A stretch of 64,000 bases of DNA from CBDCCT01 sp965214995 (GTDB lineage Bacteria; Deinococcota; Deinococci; Deinococcales; Trueperaceae): positions 2,728,001-2,792,000 of the forward strand of contig CBDCCT010000002.1 in NCBI GenBank assembly GCA_965214995.1, written 5' to 3'. Under the pieces are notes generated by a model. The model did no database searches, was not told the DNA's origin, and was given only the letters and a program-made list of their open reading frames with translations. This document shows, one piece after another, positions 51,177-60,024 of this stretch. The stretch's first letter is position 1, and each line of letters begins with the position of its first letter. The position numbers were made by a program, and so were the translations under genes.

Positions 51177-52589
51177 TTAGCGCGTGTTCCCGGCCACAGG
51201 ACGGGTAGCGGTGCCGGTTTGGGCACGCTCGAGCACATACCCCAGCACCGGGTCGCGCCCCGCCGCGTAATCGGCAAAGGCCGGCTCAATCGGTACGTCG
51301 GGCATGACGGCGGGAGGGTCGCCTTTGACCAGCCTGAAAAACTTGGTCGAGTAGTAAACCTCGAGCCCGGAGTTGGGCAACACGAACGCTCTTACCTCGC
51401 CGTAGGAGTTGGGCTTCTCGCCAGGCGGTTCGCCGAGCATGACCGCAGCCGTCTGAGTCTTCAGCTCGAGGGCGTTCATCATGGCGCTCGAGTACGTGTC
51501 GCGGTCGGTGACGCCGTAGAGTCGGCCCGGTTCTCGCCCGATAGCGCGTGCTTTTAAGCCCTCGAGGAGCGGGCTAAAGAGAGTTGAGTTGCCGCCGCCG
51601 TTGCCGCGAAGGTCAATCACAAGCGTGTCCACCAGACCGCTATCAATCATTTTTAGCGCGCGTTCAGACAGGCTTTTGAACCCTTCGCCGCCGCACACGT
51701 TGTATTTGATGAAAAGCAGACGTGAACCTTCCAGATACTCCGTCCAAAAGTTGTCCAGAGGGCGTTTGAGGTAAAGGGGGGTGTCATGTTGGACGCTCTC
51801 CCGGCCGCCCCAAGATTCGCTTGGTTCTAGCGTCAGCGTAAACGTGTCGCCCGGTTTATCCACAAAAGTGAAGTCGCCCCCCTCGAGGCTGGGCAACACG
51901 CCCGCGGCGTAAAGCAGTTCGGCCTTGGGCAGAAGCTCCTCGCTTTTGCTCCTCTTGTCCCAGTCGTTTTCGTAGGCCAGGTAAACGCTCGTGCGTTGGA
52001 AAACCTCCTCTAAGTCCGTGTCTCCTATCCCGACCAACTTGGACCCGAGCGCCCGGCGCGCTTCTTCTTGTGCTCCGACAACGTAAAGCCCATCCTCAAA
52101 CCAGCGAAGCTTGAGGGGATAACTACGGAAGCCGTTGAGCGCGTCCCTCACGCTCGTATGCCCGTCACCGACGCTGGCGACGATGCGCATGATGCCCGCC
52201 TCAATCTGCGCGTCTTGCAGGGTAGGAACATTCGCTTTGAGGTCTGCGACCATGTCATCAAACACCGATTTGCTAAGGGTGTGGTAGGCGTTGACGTGAA
52301 GCCGCGGAAGTTCCTCGGCAAGGTAGTCGATGTCTTGCTCCCAGCGCCCGTCTCGAGTCGCCGCAGGCGTCGGCCACGGCGCGGCTTGTTTGGGGGGTGA
52401 GGGGAAAAACGCCTCGCGGAGCACCCCCGCAAGCGCTGTGGGTGAAAGCTTCTGTACCTCGGCGATAAAGGTTGGCAGAGAGACGCCGTAGGTGCGCTTC
52501 GCGTAGGCGAAAAGGCCCAGAAAAATGATAGTGAGCAAGATAGCAAGGCCACCCAGACCAGCGATGAAAAGCTTTAGCCAAGGATTCAC
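51177..52589 (-). CDS. Membrane-anchored S41-family peptidase
   Basis: A 470-residue protein with an N-terminal signal anchor (about 8-30) and a tail-specific protease-like domain. Family strands are ASVGDGHTSVRDALN, LLFIKYNVCGGEGFKSL, VIDLRGNGGGNSTLF and the nucleophile Ser in DTYSSAMMNALEL. A basic residue in EPPGEKPNSYGE is positioned for the dyad. No PDZ domain is evident, so it resembles the TSPc-only enzymes. GTG start with GGAGG upstream. Substrate unknown. Confidence 0.82.
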   Translation of the reverse strand: MNPWLKLFIAGLGGLAILLTIIFLGLFAYAKRTYGVSLPTFIAEVQKLSPTALAGVLREAFFPSPPKQAAPWPTPAATRDGRWEQDIDYLAEELPRLHVNAYHTLSKSVFDDMVADLKANVPTLQDAQIEAGIMRIVASVGDGHTSVRDALNGFRSYPLKLRWFEDGLYVVGAQEEARRALGSKLVGIGDTDLEEVFQRTSVYLAYENDWDKRSKSEELLPKAELLYAAGVLPSLEGGDFTFVDKPGDTFTLTLEPSESWGGRESVQHDTPLYLKRPLDNFWTEYLEGSRLLFIKYNVCGGEGFKSLSERALKMIDSGLVDTLVIDLRGNGGGNSTLFSPLLEGLKARAIGREPGRLYGVTDRDTYSSAMMNALELKTQTAAVMLGEPPGEKPNSYGEVRAFVLPNSGLEVYYSTKFFRLVKGDPPAVMPDVPIEPAFADYAAGRDPVLGYVLERAQTGTATRPVAGNTR

Positions 52590-52658
52590 AAGCGGCCTCC
52601 ACGGGGTTTACGCCCTACATAAAGGTAATGCGTTTTTGCCCCCGCGTCTAGGCTCGAG

Positions 52659-53420
52659 CTACAGCCCACCCCTCGAGCGAATCACCTGCCCCGTCACCCA
52701 GCGCGCCTCGTCCGAGGCCAAAAACAGAATCAGCCGCGCCGCCTCCTCGGGGGTGCTGACGCGCCCCATCGGGGCCTCTTCCGTCAGCCGAGTTTTGAGT
52801 TCGGGCGTCATCCAGCCCGTATCGGTCGCGCCTGGGTCTACTGCGTTAACCGTAATGTTCCGGGGCGCGAGCGCCGCGCTGAGGCTCAGGGTGAGGGCCT
52901 CGAGCGCTCCCTTGGTGGCCGCGTAAGCGAGTTCGTCCGGCATCGGCGCGAGCCCCTGACCCGAGGTGAGGTTGATGATGCGCCCCGCGTCTCCCCGAAA
53001 CCGTTTGGCAAACTCCACGCAGAGAAGGGCCGCGCCGCGCAGGTTGACCGCGTAGTGCTTGTCTAGCCCTTCGGCGGTGAGTGTGTCAACGCCGTCACGT
53101 TCGGAGTGGGTGGCGTTGTTGACCAGAATGTCCACCCTCCCCAGCTCACGCGCGGCTCGCTCAAAAAGGGTAGTTGCCGCGTTCTTTTGGGAGAGGTCGA
53201 GTTCAAAGCTCGAGGCTCGCACCCCGTGACCCTTAAGTTCTTCAACAAGCCTTTCAACTTCGCTCTCGTCGCTCCCCCAGGGCATCGAGGCGTCATAGGG
53301 CGCGTACGTTGTGAGGAGCACGTTCGCGCCCGCCTGAGCAAACGCCCTCGCCACCGCCGCGCCGATGCCTTTGGCGCGGCTCGCTCCCGTGACGACGGCG
53401 TTTTTTCCTTTTAGGGACAC
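52659..53420 (-). CDS. SDR-family oxidoreductase, FabG-like
   Basis: A 253-residue classical short-chain dehydrogenase. It has TGASRAKGIG at 11-20, NNAT at about 106-109, the catalytic Ser in NLTSGQG, and Y-x3-K in LAYAATKGALEAL. The start and the insert APYDASMPWGSDESEVERLVEEL match a FabG-like subfamily that lacks a defined substrate. GTG start with TAGACT 6 bases upstream. Monocistronic or leading toward the S41 gene 69 bases away. Confidence 0.88.
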   Translation of the reverse strand: MSLKGKNAVVTGASRAKGIGAAVARAFAQAGANVLLTTYAPYDASMPWGSDESEVERLVEELKGHGVRASSFELDLSQKNAATTLFERAARELGRVDILVNNATHSERDGVDTLTAEGLDKHYAVNLRGAALLCVEFAKRFRGDAGRIINLTSGQGLAPMPDELAYAATKGALEALTLSLSAALAPRNITVNAVDPGATDTGWMTPELKTRLTEEAPMGRVSTPEEAARLILFLASDEARWVTGQVIRSRGGL

Positions 53421-53426
53421 TTGCAG

Positions 53427-53432
53427 AGTCTA
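53427..53432 (-). promoter_or_regulatory. -10 box of the SDR gene
   Basis: TAGACT on the minus strand, 6 bases before the GTG start at 53420. Confidence 0.4.
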
Positions 53433-53963
53433 CAGCCAGACTTGAGCGTGGTCGGGGAACGCCAGCAAAGCGAACGCCTCGCCAAAGGGAAGTTCAAAGA
53501 CTGTTTTGTAGCTCTCACCTTCCGGGTCGCGGTGAATCGTCCACGTGTCCACGTTCACGTTCGCTACCCAGCAATCCTTGACACCGACTTTGGCGTAAAT
53601 CTCGCGTTTGCGCCCCAAGTCGAGCTTGAGAGATGTGTTAGCTACTTCGATAAGCAGGAAAATATCTTCAGGTCTTGGACGCACTCTGGAGTAGTCTTTA
53701 CGCTTGACGAGAACCACATCGGGATGAGGCAGCCATTCGGGCAGCTCGATGTCAACGGCGTTTTGAACGCGTACTCTAGCACGGTCTACAAAGGCTTTGA
53801 AAAGACTTTCGGAAATGACATCAACGGCGAATTCGTGATTAGGATTAGCCGGGCTCATGTCAACAATCACCCCATCAAGGAGTTCAACGCGCTGGTCGTG
53901 AAAGAGCCCCGCATCGACCATGACGGCGAAGTCGTCAACGGTAAAGGGGTGAGGCTTGAGCAT
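53430..53963 (-). CDS. Uma2-family putative endonuclease (PD-(D/E)XK fold)
   Basis: A 177-residue Uma2/DUF820 protein. It opens with the typical HPFTVDDFAVMVDAGLFHDQRVELLDGVIVDMSP. The nuclease-like strands are PHPDVVLVKR (D) and DIFLLIEVANTSLKLDLGRKREIYAKVGVKDCWV (E-x-A ... K). More canonical than the copy at 47199. Its -10 (TAAAAT) is 5 bases before the ATG. Its 3' end overlaps the SDR promoter. Role of the family unknown. Confidence 0.8.
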   Translation of the reverse strand: MLKPHPFTVDDFAVMVDAGLFHDQRVELLDGVIVDMSPANPNHEFAVDVISESLFKAFVDRARVRVQNAVDIELPEWLPHPDVVLVKRKDYSRVRPRPEDIFLLIEVANTSLKLDLGRKREIYAKVGVKDCWVANVNVDTWTIHRDPEGESYKTVFELPFGEAFALLAFPDHAQVWL

Positions 53964-53968
53964 GAGCT

Positions 53969-53974
53969 ATTTTA
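53969..53974 (-). promoter_or_regulatory. -10 box of the second uma2 gene
   Basis: TAAAAT on the minus strand, 5 bases before the ATG (53961-53963). It lies in the 14-base gap after hemF. Confidence 0.4.
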
Positions 53975-53977
53975 GCA

Positions 53978-54907
53978 TCAAACCTTTTGCGGCTCCGAAA
54001 TCCAGTCTCTTGGTTGTAAAAAGGAGAGCATCTTCGCTTCCGGCGTGCCGGGTTCGGGCTGAACATCAAAGGCCCAGTGCGCGTAAGGGGGCATACTCAT
54101 TAGAATAGCCTCGATGTTGCCGCCCGTCTGCAAGCCGAACGTGGTGCCGCGGTCATAGACGAGGTTAAATTCAACGTAGCGCCCGCGGCGGTAGAGTTGC
54201 CACTGCCGCTCACGCTCGCCAAAAGGGGTATCCATGCGGCGCTTCAAAACGGGCAAATAACTCGGCAGCAGCGTCCGCACCCCGTCCTCGACAAACGCGA
54301 AGTCCGTTTCCCAATTGCCCGCACCCACAGGCGAAAGCTCGTCAAAGAAGATGCCGCCGACGCCCCGCATCTCCCGACGGTGTTTGATATAAAAGTACGC
54401 GTCGCACGTTCTTTTGAGCGTGGCGTAGTCCCCAACCGGGTGACGGTCGCAAAGCTCCTTTAAAGTTCTATGAAAATGAACCGCGTCCTCTTCAAAGGGA
54501 TAGTTGGGCGTCATGTCCGCGCCGCCGCCGAACCACCAGACGTTATTTTCGCCGCCCGCCTCGCCCACCTCGAAGTAACGGTAGTTCGCGTGAAATGCGG
54601 GCGCGTAAGGGTTGCGCGGGTGAAAGACCATTGACAAACCCGTGGCAAAAAACGGTTTGCCTTCGGTGCCGGGGTGCTGCGCGGCGAGGCTTGGCGGGAC
54701 CACGTCGCCGTACACGGCGGAGGTATTGACGCCCGCACGTTCCAAGACGCGGCCTCCCTCCAAAACCTTGGCCGTGCCCCCGCCCCCGTCGGGACGCTCC
54801 CACACGTGCTCCCTAAAGCGTCCTTCGCCGTCAAGGGTTTCAAAGGTCTCGGTGAGGGTTTGTTGTCCCTCTTTCATGAGAGCGACGACGCGGTCTCGAG
54901 GGGTCAC
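53978..54907 (-). CDS. hemF: Oxygen-dependent coproporphyrinogen III oxidase
   Basis: Oxidatively decarboxylates coproporphyrinogen III to protoporphyrinogen IX. A 309-residue enzyme with VWWFGGGADMTPNYP, HRREMRGVGGIFFDE and FNLVYDRGTTFGLQTGGNIEAILMSMPP, all family signatures. Start overlaps the hemE stop (54904-54907). The presence of HemF supports the protoporphyrin-dependent route and aerobic growth. Confidence 0.95.
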   Translation of the reverse strand: MTPRDRVVALMKEGQQTLTETFETLDGEGRFREHVWERPDGGGGTAKVLEGGRVLERAGVNTSAVYGDVVPPSLAAQHPGTEGKPFFATGLSMVFHPRNPYAPAFHANYRYFEVGEAGGENNVWWFGGGADMTPNYPFEEDAVHFHRTLKELCDRHPVGDYATLKRTCDAYFYIKHRREMRGVGGIFFDELSPVGAGNWETDFAFVEDGVRTLLPSYLPVLKRRMDTPFGERERQWQLYRRGRYVEFNLVYDRGTTFGLQTGGNIEAILMSMPPYAHWAFDVQPEPGTPEAKMLSFLQPRDWISEPQKV

Positions 54908-55935
54908 GAACGCACCTCCTCTCGAGCCTCTTGCCGATCGAACGCCTTGACCACCTCGACCAAATACTCCGCGTGCGCCGGGTTGGTCTGTCGCATGATG
55001 CCGTGACCCAGGTTGAAAATATGCGCGCCGCCCAAGCCTTCGCGCAGCACCCGCTCGGCGGCCTCTTTTATCGTCTCTTTGGGCGCGAGCAGCGTCGCGG
55101 GGTCTAGGTTGCCCTGTAAAACTTTGCCGGGCAGAAGCTCACGCACGCGGTTTAGGGGCGTGCGCCAGTCCACGCTCACGACCTCGGCGGGAAGGGTGGC
55201 AATTTCGCTGTAAAGATGGAGCGATTCAACCGCTAAGTAGATGCGTGGGACGCCGAGAGGGGCCAACGCCTCCAACACCCGCGCCGCGTAGGGTTTGCCA
55301 AAGGTCGCGTAGCTCCGTGCGTCGTGGAGCCCCGCCCAGGAGTCGAAAAGCTGAATCGCCTGCGCCCCCGCCTCGACCTGCATGGTGAGGTAGCGGATGG
55401 AGACCTCGGTGAGTTTCTCGAGCAACCTGTGCGCCGCCTCGGGCTCTTGGCGCAGGAAGCCCCGAAAGGCCGCGTAATCCTTTGAGCCGCCGCCTTGCAC
55501 GCAGTAGGTGGCGAGCGTAAGAGGCGCGCCGCCAAAGCCGATGACGGGCACGGGCGACGCTTGGCGGATGAGGCGGAGCGCGTCGCCGACGTAGGGCGCA
55601 ATCTCGTCTTTGTCAGGGATACGCAACGCCTCGACGGCTCCTGCTGAGCGCACGGGCTCCTCAAATACGGGGCCGGGGTTGAAATCTATCTCGACGCCCA
55701 TCGGCGGCAGGGGTGTCATGATGTCGCTAAAAAGAATAGCTGCGTCCACACCCAAACGTCGCACGGGCTGGAGGGTGATCTCGGTGGCGAGTTCGGGGTC
55801 GTGGCAGCGCTCCCAAAAGGTCGTCTTGTCGGCGATTGCCATGTATTCAGGCAGGTAGCGCCCGGCTTGGCGCATAATCCAGATGGGGGCTCGAGGGGTA
55901 TCTTGACCGTTGGCGGCGTCTAAAAATAGGCTCAT
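54904..55935 (-). CDS. hemE: Uroporphyrinogen decarboxylase
   Basis: Converts uroporphyrinogen III to coproporphyrinogen III. A 343-residue protein starting MSLFLDAANGQD at 55935; the frame is open further, to 56004. It has the IMRQAGRYLPEY signature at about 18-29, FSDIMTPLPPMGVEI, SWAGLHDARSY and VQGGGSKDY. It follows vapC by 19 bases on the same strand and is followed by hemF with an ATGA overlap. Part of its transcription may come from the vapBC promoter. Confidence 0.95.
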   Translation of the reverse strand: MSLFLDAANGQDTPRAPIWIMRQAGRYLPEYMAIADKTTFWERCHDPELATEITLQPVRRLGVDAAILFSDIMTPLPPMGVEIDFNPGPVFEEPVRSAGAVEALRIPDKDEIAPYVGDALRLIRQASPVPVIGFGGAPLTLATYCVQGGGSKDYAAFRGFLRQEPEAAHRLLEKLTEVSIRYLTMQVEAGAQAIQLFDSWAGLHDARSYATFGKPYAARVLEALAPLGVPRIYLAVESLHLYSEIATLPAEVVSVDWRTPLNRVRELLPGKVLQGNLDPATLLAPKETIKEAAERVLREGLGGAHIFNLGHGIMRQTNPAHAEYLVEVVKAFDRQEAREEVRS

Positions 55936-55954
55936 GGGTTCACTCTCTCGGTAC

Positions 55955-56365
55955 TTACGCGTCTTCCGCCCAATTCTCGAGGGGGAGGTCGGGGACTCTC
56001 GCAAATTCGCGGGTGTTATTCGTCACGAGCGTCGCGTTTAGGCTCAGGGCGTGCGCGGCAATGAGGGTGTCCAAGGGGCCGATGGGGGCGCCCTGGCGCT
56101 CGAGCTTTGCTCTAAGCTGCGCGTAAGCCGGTGCAGCGGTCTCTGCAAAAGGGTGGATGGTCAGAGAAGAGAGAAAGAGGCTCAAGGCGCGCAGGCTGCG
56201 CTCACCAAAGCCACTTTTCTCTGCGCCGAAGTGCAACTCGGCAGCTGTGATGCTCGACACGCCGACGTTGCGAATGTCAACCTCATGCTCAAAACGTTTA
56301 ATGACGCTTTCCGGGCGTCGTTTGATAATGTAGATGCAGGTATCCGTATCGAGCAGGTAGGTCAT
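55955..56365 (-). CDS. vapC: VapC-type PIN-domain toxin (second pair)
   Basis: A 136-residue PIN ribonuclease of the FitB/VapC type. Active-site acids are D6 in TYLLDTDTCIYII, E43 in SSITAAELHFGAE and D99 in PIGPLDTLIAAHAL, with N116-N117 in LVTNNTREF. Overlaps vapB by ATGA (56362-56365). Ends 19 bases upstream of hemE. Confidence 0.9.
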   Translation of the reverse strand: MTYLLDTDTCIYIIKRRPESVIKRFEHEVDIRNVGVSSITAAELHFGAEKSGFGERSLRALSLFLSSLTIHPFAETAAPAYAQLRAKLERQGAPIGPLDTLIAAHALSLNATLVTNNTREFARVPDLPLENWAEDA

Positions 56366-56631
56366 TCGCCCAAGGGCTCGCGCTCTTCGACCTCTGTGGG
56401 CTGATGGCGCTCGAGCTTGTAAACGTCGTCTGTAAACATCTCTAAGCTCTCTCGCAATAAAGTAAGACGGTCTTTGTAGGGCGACAGGATAATATCCTCC
56501 CCCTCCCGACGAATAAAAACTTTATCTCCTTCGAAACGGTATTCCTTGGGTAACCTCACCGCCTGAGAGCTGCCGTTTTTGAAGAGTTTGGCGGTGTCCT
56601 CCAAAGTGTAGGGGTTCTTCATCGTCTTCAT
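56362..56631 (-). CDS. vapB: VapB-type antitoxin, AbrB fold (second pair)
   Basis: An 89-residue AbrB-like antitoxin. The DNA-binding half is KLFKNGSSQAVRLPKEYRFEGDKVFIRREGEDIILSP, the standard VapB/MazE pattern. The acidic C-terminus (DDVYKLERHQPTEVEEREPLGE) neutralises the toxin. TAAACT is 6 bases before the start. Autoregulation is expected for this class. Confidence 0.88.
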   Translation of the reverse strand: MKTMKNPYTLEDTAKLFKNGSSQAVRLPKEYRFEGDKVFIRREGEDIILSPYKDRLTLLRESLEMFTDDVYKLERHQPTEVEEREPLGE

Positions 56632-56637
56632 AGGACA

Positions 56638-56643
56638 AGTTTA
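56638..56643 (-). promoter_or_regulatory. -10 box of vapBC (possibly also reading into hemEF)
   Basis: TAAACT on the minus strand, 6 bases before the vapB ATG at 56631. No ribosome binding site in the gap. Confidence 0.45.
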
Positions 56644-56825
56644 TGCCGGATGTCTATACTCTTTCTCGTTCCCCCTTACCTTCCGGTATGCGCTTGTACC
56701 CGCAACGTGTGAAAATAGTCAAACCCTCAAAAGCCAAGTTTCTACCTCCCTCACAAGAAAGGAGCCGCTACGATGCGTTGAGTTTTCTTGAGACCACGAT
56801 ACCTTGAAAGGGCACCACAGAACTT

Positions 56826-58712
56826 ATGCAGAAAACGCTACCTTACCACCTCCGCGTTGCGCTTACCCTGGCGAGCTTGCTTCTAACCGGACTTCTCTCA
56901 GGCTGCGACTCAGGGGGACCGACCTATCCAAGCGTTGTCCCGGACGACGCGCTCGAGCCCAACAACACCCGTGAAGAGGCGACGGAGATAGAGCTCGACT
57001 ATCAGGCCGACCTCGTTCTGCAAGACCAGGACAAAGACTGGTTCAAATTCACGCTCGCCGAAGGGAAGTTTATCGAGGTGACGATGAAAGCGCCCGACGC
57101 TCAGTTTTGGGATGTGCTTATGGAAATTTATAGCGACACCCAATTTGTCAGGACGCTTCACCTTAATGTAGATGCGAACGCGAGTGGATACGAATATCTT
57201 CCTGCGGGCGACTACTCCCTCAAGTTATCGGGACATATCACTTCCAACACGCGCAAGTACAGCGTAAAAGTCTCCGCTAAGGCGCTGCCGGACGCGGCCT
57301 ATGAGCCCAACAACACTTCCCAAACCGCCAGCAAAATCGAACTCAACGCCGGGGCGCAGGGGATGTTTCTCGGCGGGGGGGACGAGGACTGGTACACGTT
57401 TACGCTGGACGAAACCCAGATTGTGACGATTAGCTTAGACGAAGGTGCCGGTGCCGGTTACACCACCTTTGACAGAGCCCTTTATAACAGCAAGCTCGAG
57501 GTGTACAACAACAGTAAGGGCGAGTATGGGGACGGGTATTGGGAAACGCTCACCGCGGGCCTCGAACCGGGCACGTACTACATCCGCGCGTATAGAGAGC
57601 AAGAATTTGATGCGGGCTCGCCTTACTCCCTGAGCGTCTCGAGCGTACCCATCCCGGACAAAGCGTTTGAACCGAACGACGCGTCACGCACCGCCACCCC
57701 GGTCGAGCTCAACGCCGAAGCGCGGGAGATGTTTTTGGGCGCAAAAGATGAGGACTGGTACACCTTTACGCTTGACGAAGCCCAAATCGTGACCATTGAG
57801 CTAGAGGAAAACCAAGACTATTACGGCTTTGACAGAGTGCTCTACAACAGCGATTTCGAGGTGTACGACGACGATGACTACGGGAACATCGGTTTCTGGA
57901 AAACTTTCACCATCGGTCTCGAGCCGGACACCTACTACATCCGCGCGTACAGGGAACGCGAATTCGTCTCGAGCGGCGTGCTTTACTCCCTGAGCGTCTC
58001 CGGCAAGCCCGTTCCGGACAAAGCGTATGAGCCGAACAACAGCTTCGGTCAGGCCAGCGCCATCACGCTTCCTTTCAAAGATGACTTCTTCATCTATAAG
58101 GGGGACGAAGACTGGTTTACCTTCTCCCTTCCCACTGAACAGCTTGTCACCTTCGACCGAAAAGACGACGCCAGCCACCAATCCCTGGCCGCAATCATCT
58201 ATAAAGAAAGTGGTGACAAAGTCCAGGACTTCCGTTTGAGAGGGAGTAGGGCGAGTTCGTTCGTCCTGCCTGCGGGGGCCTACCGTTTTTCGCTGGGTAT
58301 GCTGCCGACAGACGACCTTTACGGCGATCCCAGGAACGACAAAAGCTTCGCGTACTCGCTAATCGTCACGAGCGAGAACCTGCCCAAGCCGGACTTTGAG
58401 CCCAACAACAGCCTTCAACAGGCTCATCCCATTTCTCTCGGCTTCTCGGCGGACGCGCTCCTCGTTTCAGATGGCGACGACGACTGGTTTACCTTTACCC
58501 TAAACACGACCAAACAAGTCATTATCGCCTTTAAAGAGTATGGCAACGGCCTACCTTACGCTTACCTGGCCGATGCGAACGGCAACAACATCCAAAACGT
58601 TGAGGGAGGCTCGATATCCCCCGTGCTCAAGGCCGGAACTTACGGCATCAAGGTTTCGGACGGCTCGAGCAACACGTCTATCAAATATGGGCTCAGCGTA
58701 AAGGAAAAATAG
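56826..58712 (+). CDS. Surface lipoprotein with five tandem PPC-type domains
   Basis: A 628-residue protein with a lipoprotein signal ending LLSGC (lipidated Cys about residue 27). The rest is five repeats of about 110-125 residues. Each starts P-D-x-A-x-E-P-N-N/D-x-x-x-x-A (PDDALEPNNT, PDAAYEPNNT, PDKAFEPNDA, PDKAYEPNNS, PKPDFEPNNS) and continues D-x-D-W-F/Y-x-F-T-L. This is the bacterial pre-peptidase C-terminal domain pattern, usually appended to secreted proteases. Here no enzyme domain is present. A binding or adhesion role is an inference. Followed by a strong terminator. Confidence 0.85.
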   Translation: MQKTLPYHLRVALTLASLLLTGLLSGCDSGGPTYPSVVPDDALEPNNTREEATEIELDYQADLVLQDQDKDWFKFTLAEGKFIEVTMKAPDAQFWDVLMEIYSDTQFVRTLHLNVDANASGYEYLPAGDYSLKLSGHITSNTRKYSVKVSAKALPDAAYEPNNTSQTASKIELNAGAQGMFLGGGDEDWYTFTLDETQIVTISLDEGAGAGYTTFDRALYNSKLEVYNNSKGEYGDGYWETLTAGLEPGTYYIRAYREQEFDAGSPYSLSVSSVPIPDKAFEPNDASRTATPVELNAEAREMFLGAKDEDWYTFTLDEAQIVTIELEENQDYYGFDRVLYNSDFEVYDDDDYGNIGFWKTFTIGLEPDTYYIRAYREREFVSSGVLYSLSVSGKPVPDKAYEPNNSFGQASAITLPFKDDFFIYKGDEDWFTFSLPTEQLVTFDRKDDASHQSLAAIIYKESGDKVQDFRLRGSRASSFVLPAGAYRFSLGMLPTDDLYGDPRNDKSFAYSLIVTSENLPKPDFEPNNSLQQAHPISLGFSADALLVSDGDDDWFTFTLNTTKQVIIAFKEYGNGLPYAYLADANGNNIQNVEGGSISPVLKAGTYGIKVSDGSSNTSIKYGLSVKEK

Positions 58713-58734
58713 TCCGGCTTGCGGCACGTGAAAG

Positions 58735-58757
58735 AAGCCCCTTCGGGGGCTTTTTTG
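58735..58757 (+). terminator. Intrinsic terminator of the PPC lipoprotein gene
   Basis: AGCCCC-TTCG-GGGGCT tetraloop hairpin (58736-58751) followed by six T residues, 23 bases after the stop codon. Confidence 0.9.
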
Positions 58758-58971
58758 TTTCCGCCAGTGAGGTACGATGGCCTCAGCCGCTCGAGCGCCC
58801 TCTTCCGAACGCGCGGTTTGGGCTGAGTGGTTCAGGTAGGAGCCGGTTACGTGCTTGGCTGTGGGTGGTTTGATGGCTCGGCACGATGGGTGGGGCCCGG
58901 CGCATAACCCGCTCGCGCGGAGACGCAAACGGAGCAGGCGTGATTGAAACCGAAAAACAAGGCTGAAAAAG

Positions 58972-59412
58972 ATGAGCCAGACCACCAGAGACTTTACCGC
59001 CACCACCTTTGTCGTGTGGCGGGGGCGCGTGCTCCTTCACAAGCACAAAAAGCTCGGGCACTGGTTCCCCCCCGGCGGCCACATCGACCCACACGAACTC
59101 CCCGACGACGCGGCGGTGCGCGAGGTGTTGGAGGAGTCGGGCGTGCCGGTCGAACTCGTGGGCGAACGGGCGCTGCCGATTGATGAGCCGCGTCAGCTTG
59201 TTAGGCCAAGGGGCGTGCAGTTGGAAACCATCTCGCCCGGTCATGAACACATTGACCTCATCTATTTTGCGAGACCCACCACGGACTACGCGGGTTATTT
59301 ACTTGCGACCGACCCCTCGCTCGGCTGGTACGACCGGGAGGCGTTGAAGGGGCTCGAGCTAACCGAAGAAATCGAACACTGGGTCGCTCTGGCGCTCAAA
59401 GAACTGACCTAA
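58972..59412 (+). CDS. Nudix hydrolase
   Basis: A 146-residue pyrophosphohydrolase. The Nudix box GGHIDPHELPDDAAVREVLEESGV (about 38-61) matches G-x5-E-x7-R-E-x-x-E-E-x-G without deviation. It opens with TTRDFTATTFVVWRGRVLLHKHKKLGHWFPPGG, a common ADP-sugar/nucleotide subfamily form. Substrate not predictable. It precedes the tRNA cluster on the same strand. The 259 bases upstream hold only the terminator above. Confidence 0.88.
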   Translation: MSQTTRDFTATTFVVWRGRVLLHKHKKLGHWFPPGGHIDPHELPDDAAVREVLEESGVPVELVGERALPIDEPRQLVRPRGVQLETISPGHEHIDLIYFARPTTDYAGYLLATDPSLGWYDREALKGLELTEEIEHWVALALKELT

Positions 59413-59488
59413 CCCTGATGTGAGTCAAAAGCCCTTGCGCCCCAAGAGCCGCTTCTGTATACTTCATAACGCTGCTTTGAAGCGGCCA

Positions 59489-59565
<77 letters not shown>

Positions 59566-59575
59566 AAAGGTTATT

Positions 59576-59833
<258 letters not shown>

Positions 59834-59839
59834 TCTCAT

Positions 59840-59916
59840 GCGCCAGTAGCTCAGCCGGATAGAGCAGTCGCCTTCTAAGCGATAGGTCGAGGGTTCGAGT
59901 CCTTCCTGGTGCACCA
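59840..59916 (+). tRNA. tRNA-Arg(TCT)
   Basis: 77 bases with encoded CCA. The acceptor GCGCCAG pairs with CTGGTGC, the anticodon loop is CTTCTAA (anticodon TCT), and the T-arm is GTTCGAGTC. Followed 11 bases later by a long terminator hairpin. Confidence 0.94.
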
Positions 59917-59926
59917 ACGCTGTCAC

Positions 59927-59970
59927 AAACGAGAAAGACGCACCTGCTCATGGGTGCGTTTTTCTCGTTT
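59927..59970 (+). terminator. Terminator of the tRNA cluster
   Basis: A long near-perfect stem (AAACGAGAAA-ACGCACC against GGGTGCGT-TTTCTCGTTT, one bulge) with a 7-base loop. The symmetric A/T ends give a U-tract in both directions, so it can also end rimO transcription from the other strand. Confidence 0.85.
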
Positions 59971-60024
59971 GGTGCTTAGAGTGTGCTGCTTGATTTGCGT
60001 GTGACGTGCGCTCGAGCCACCGCC

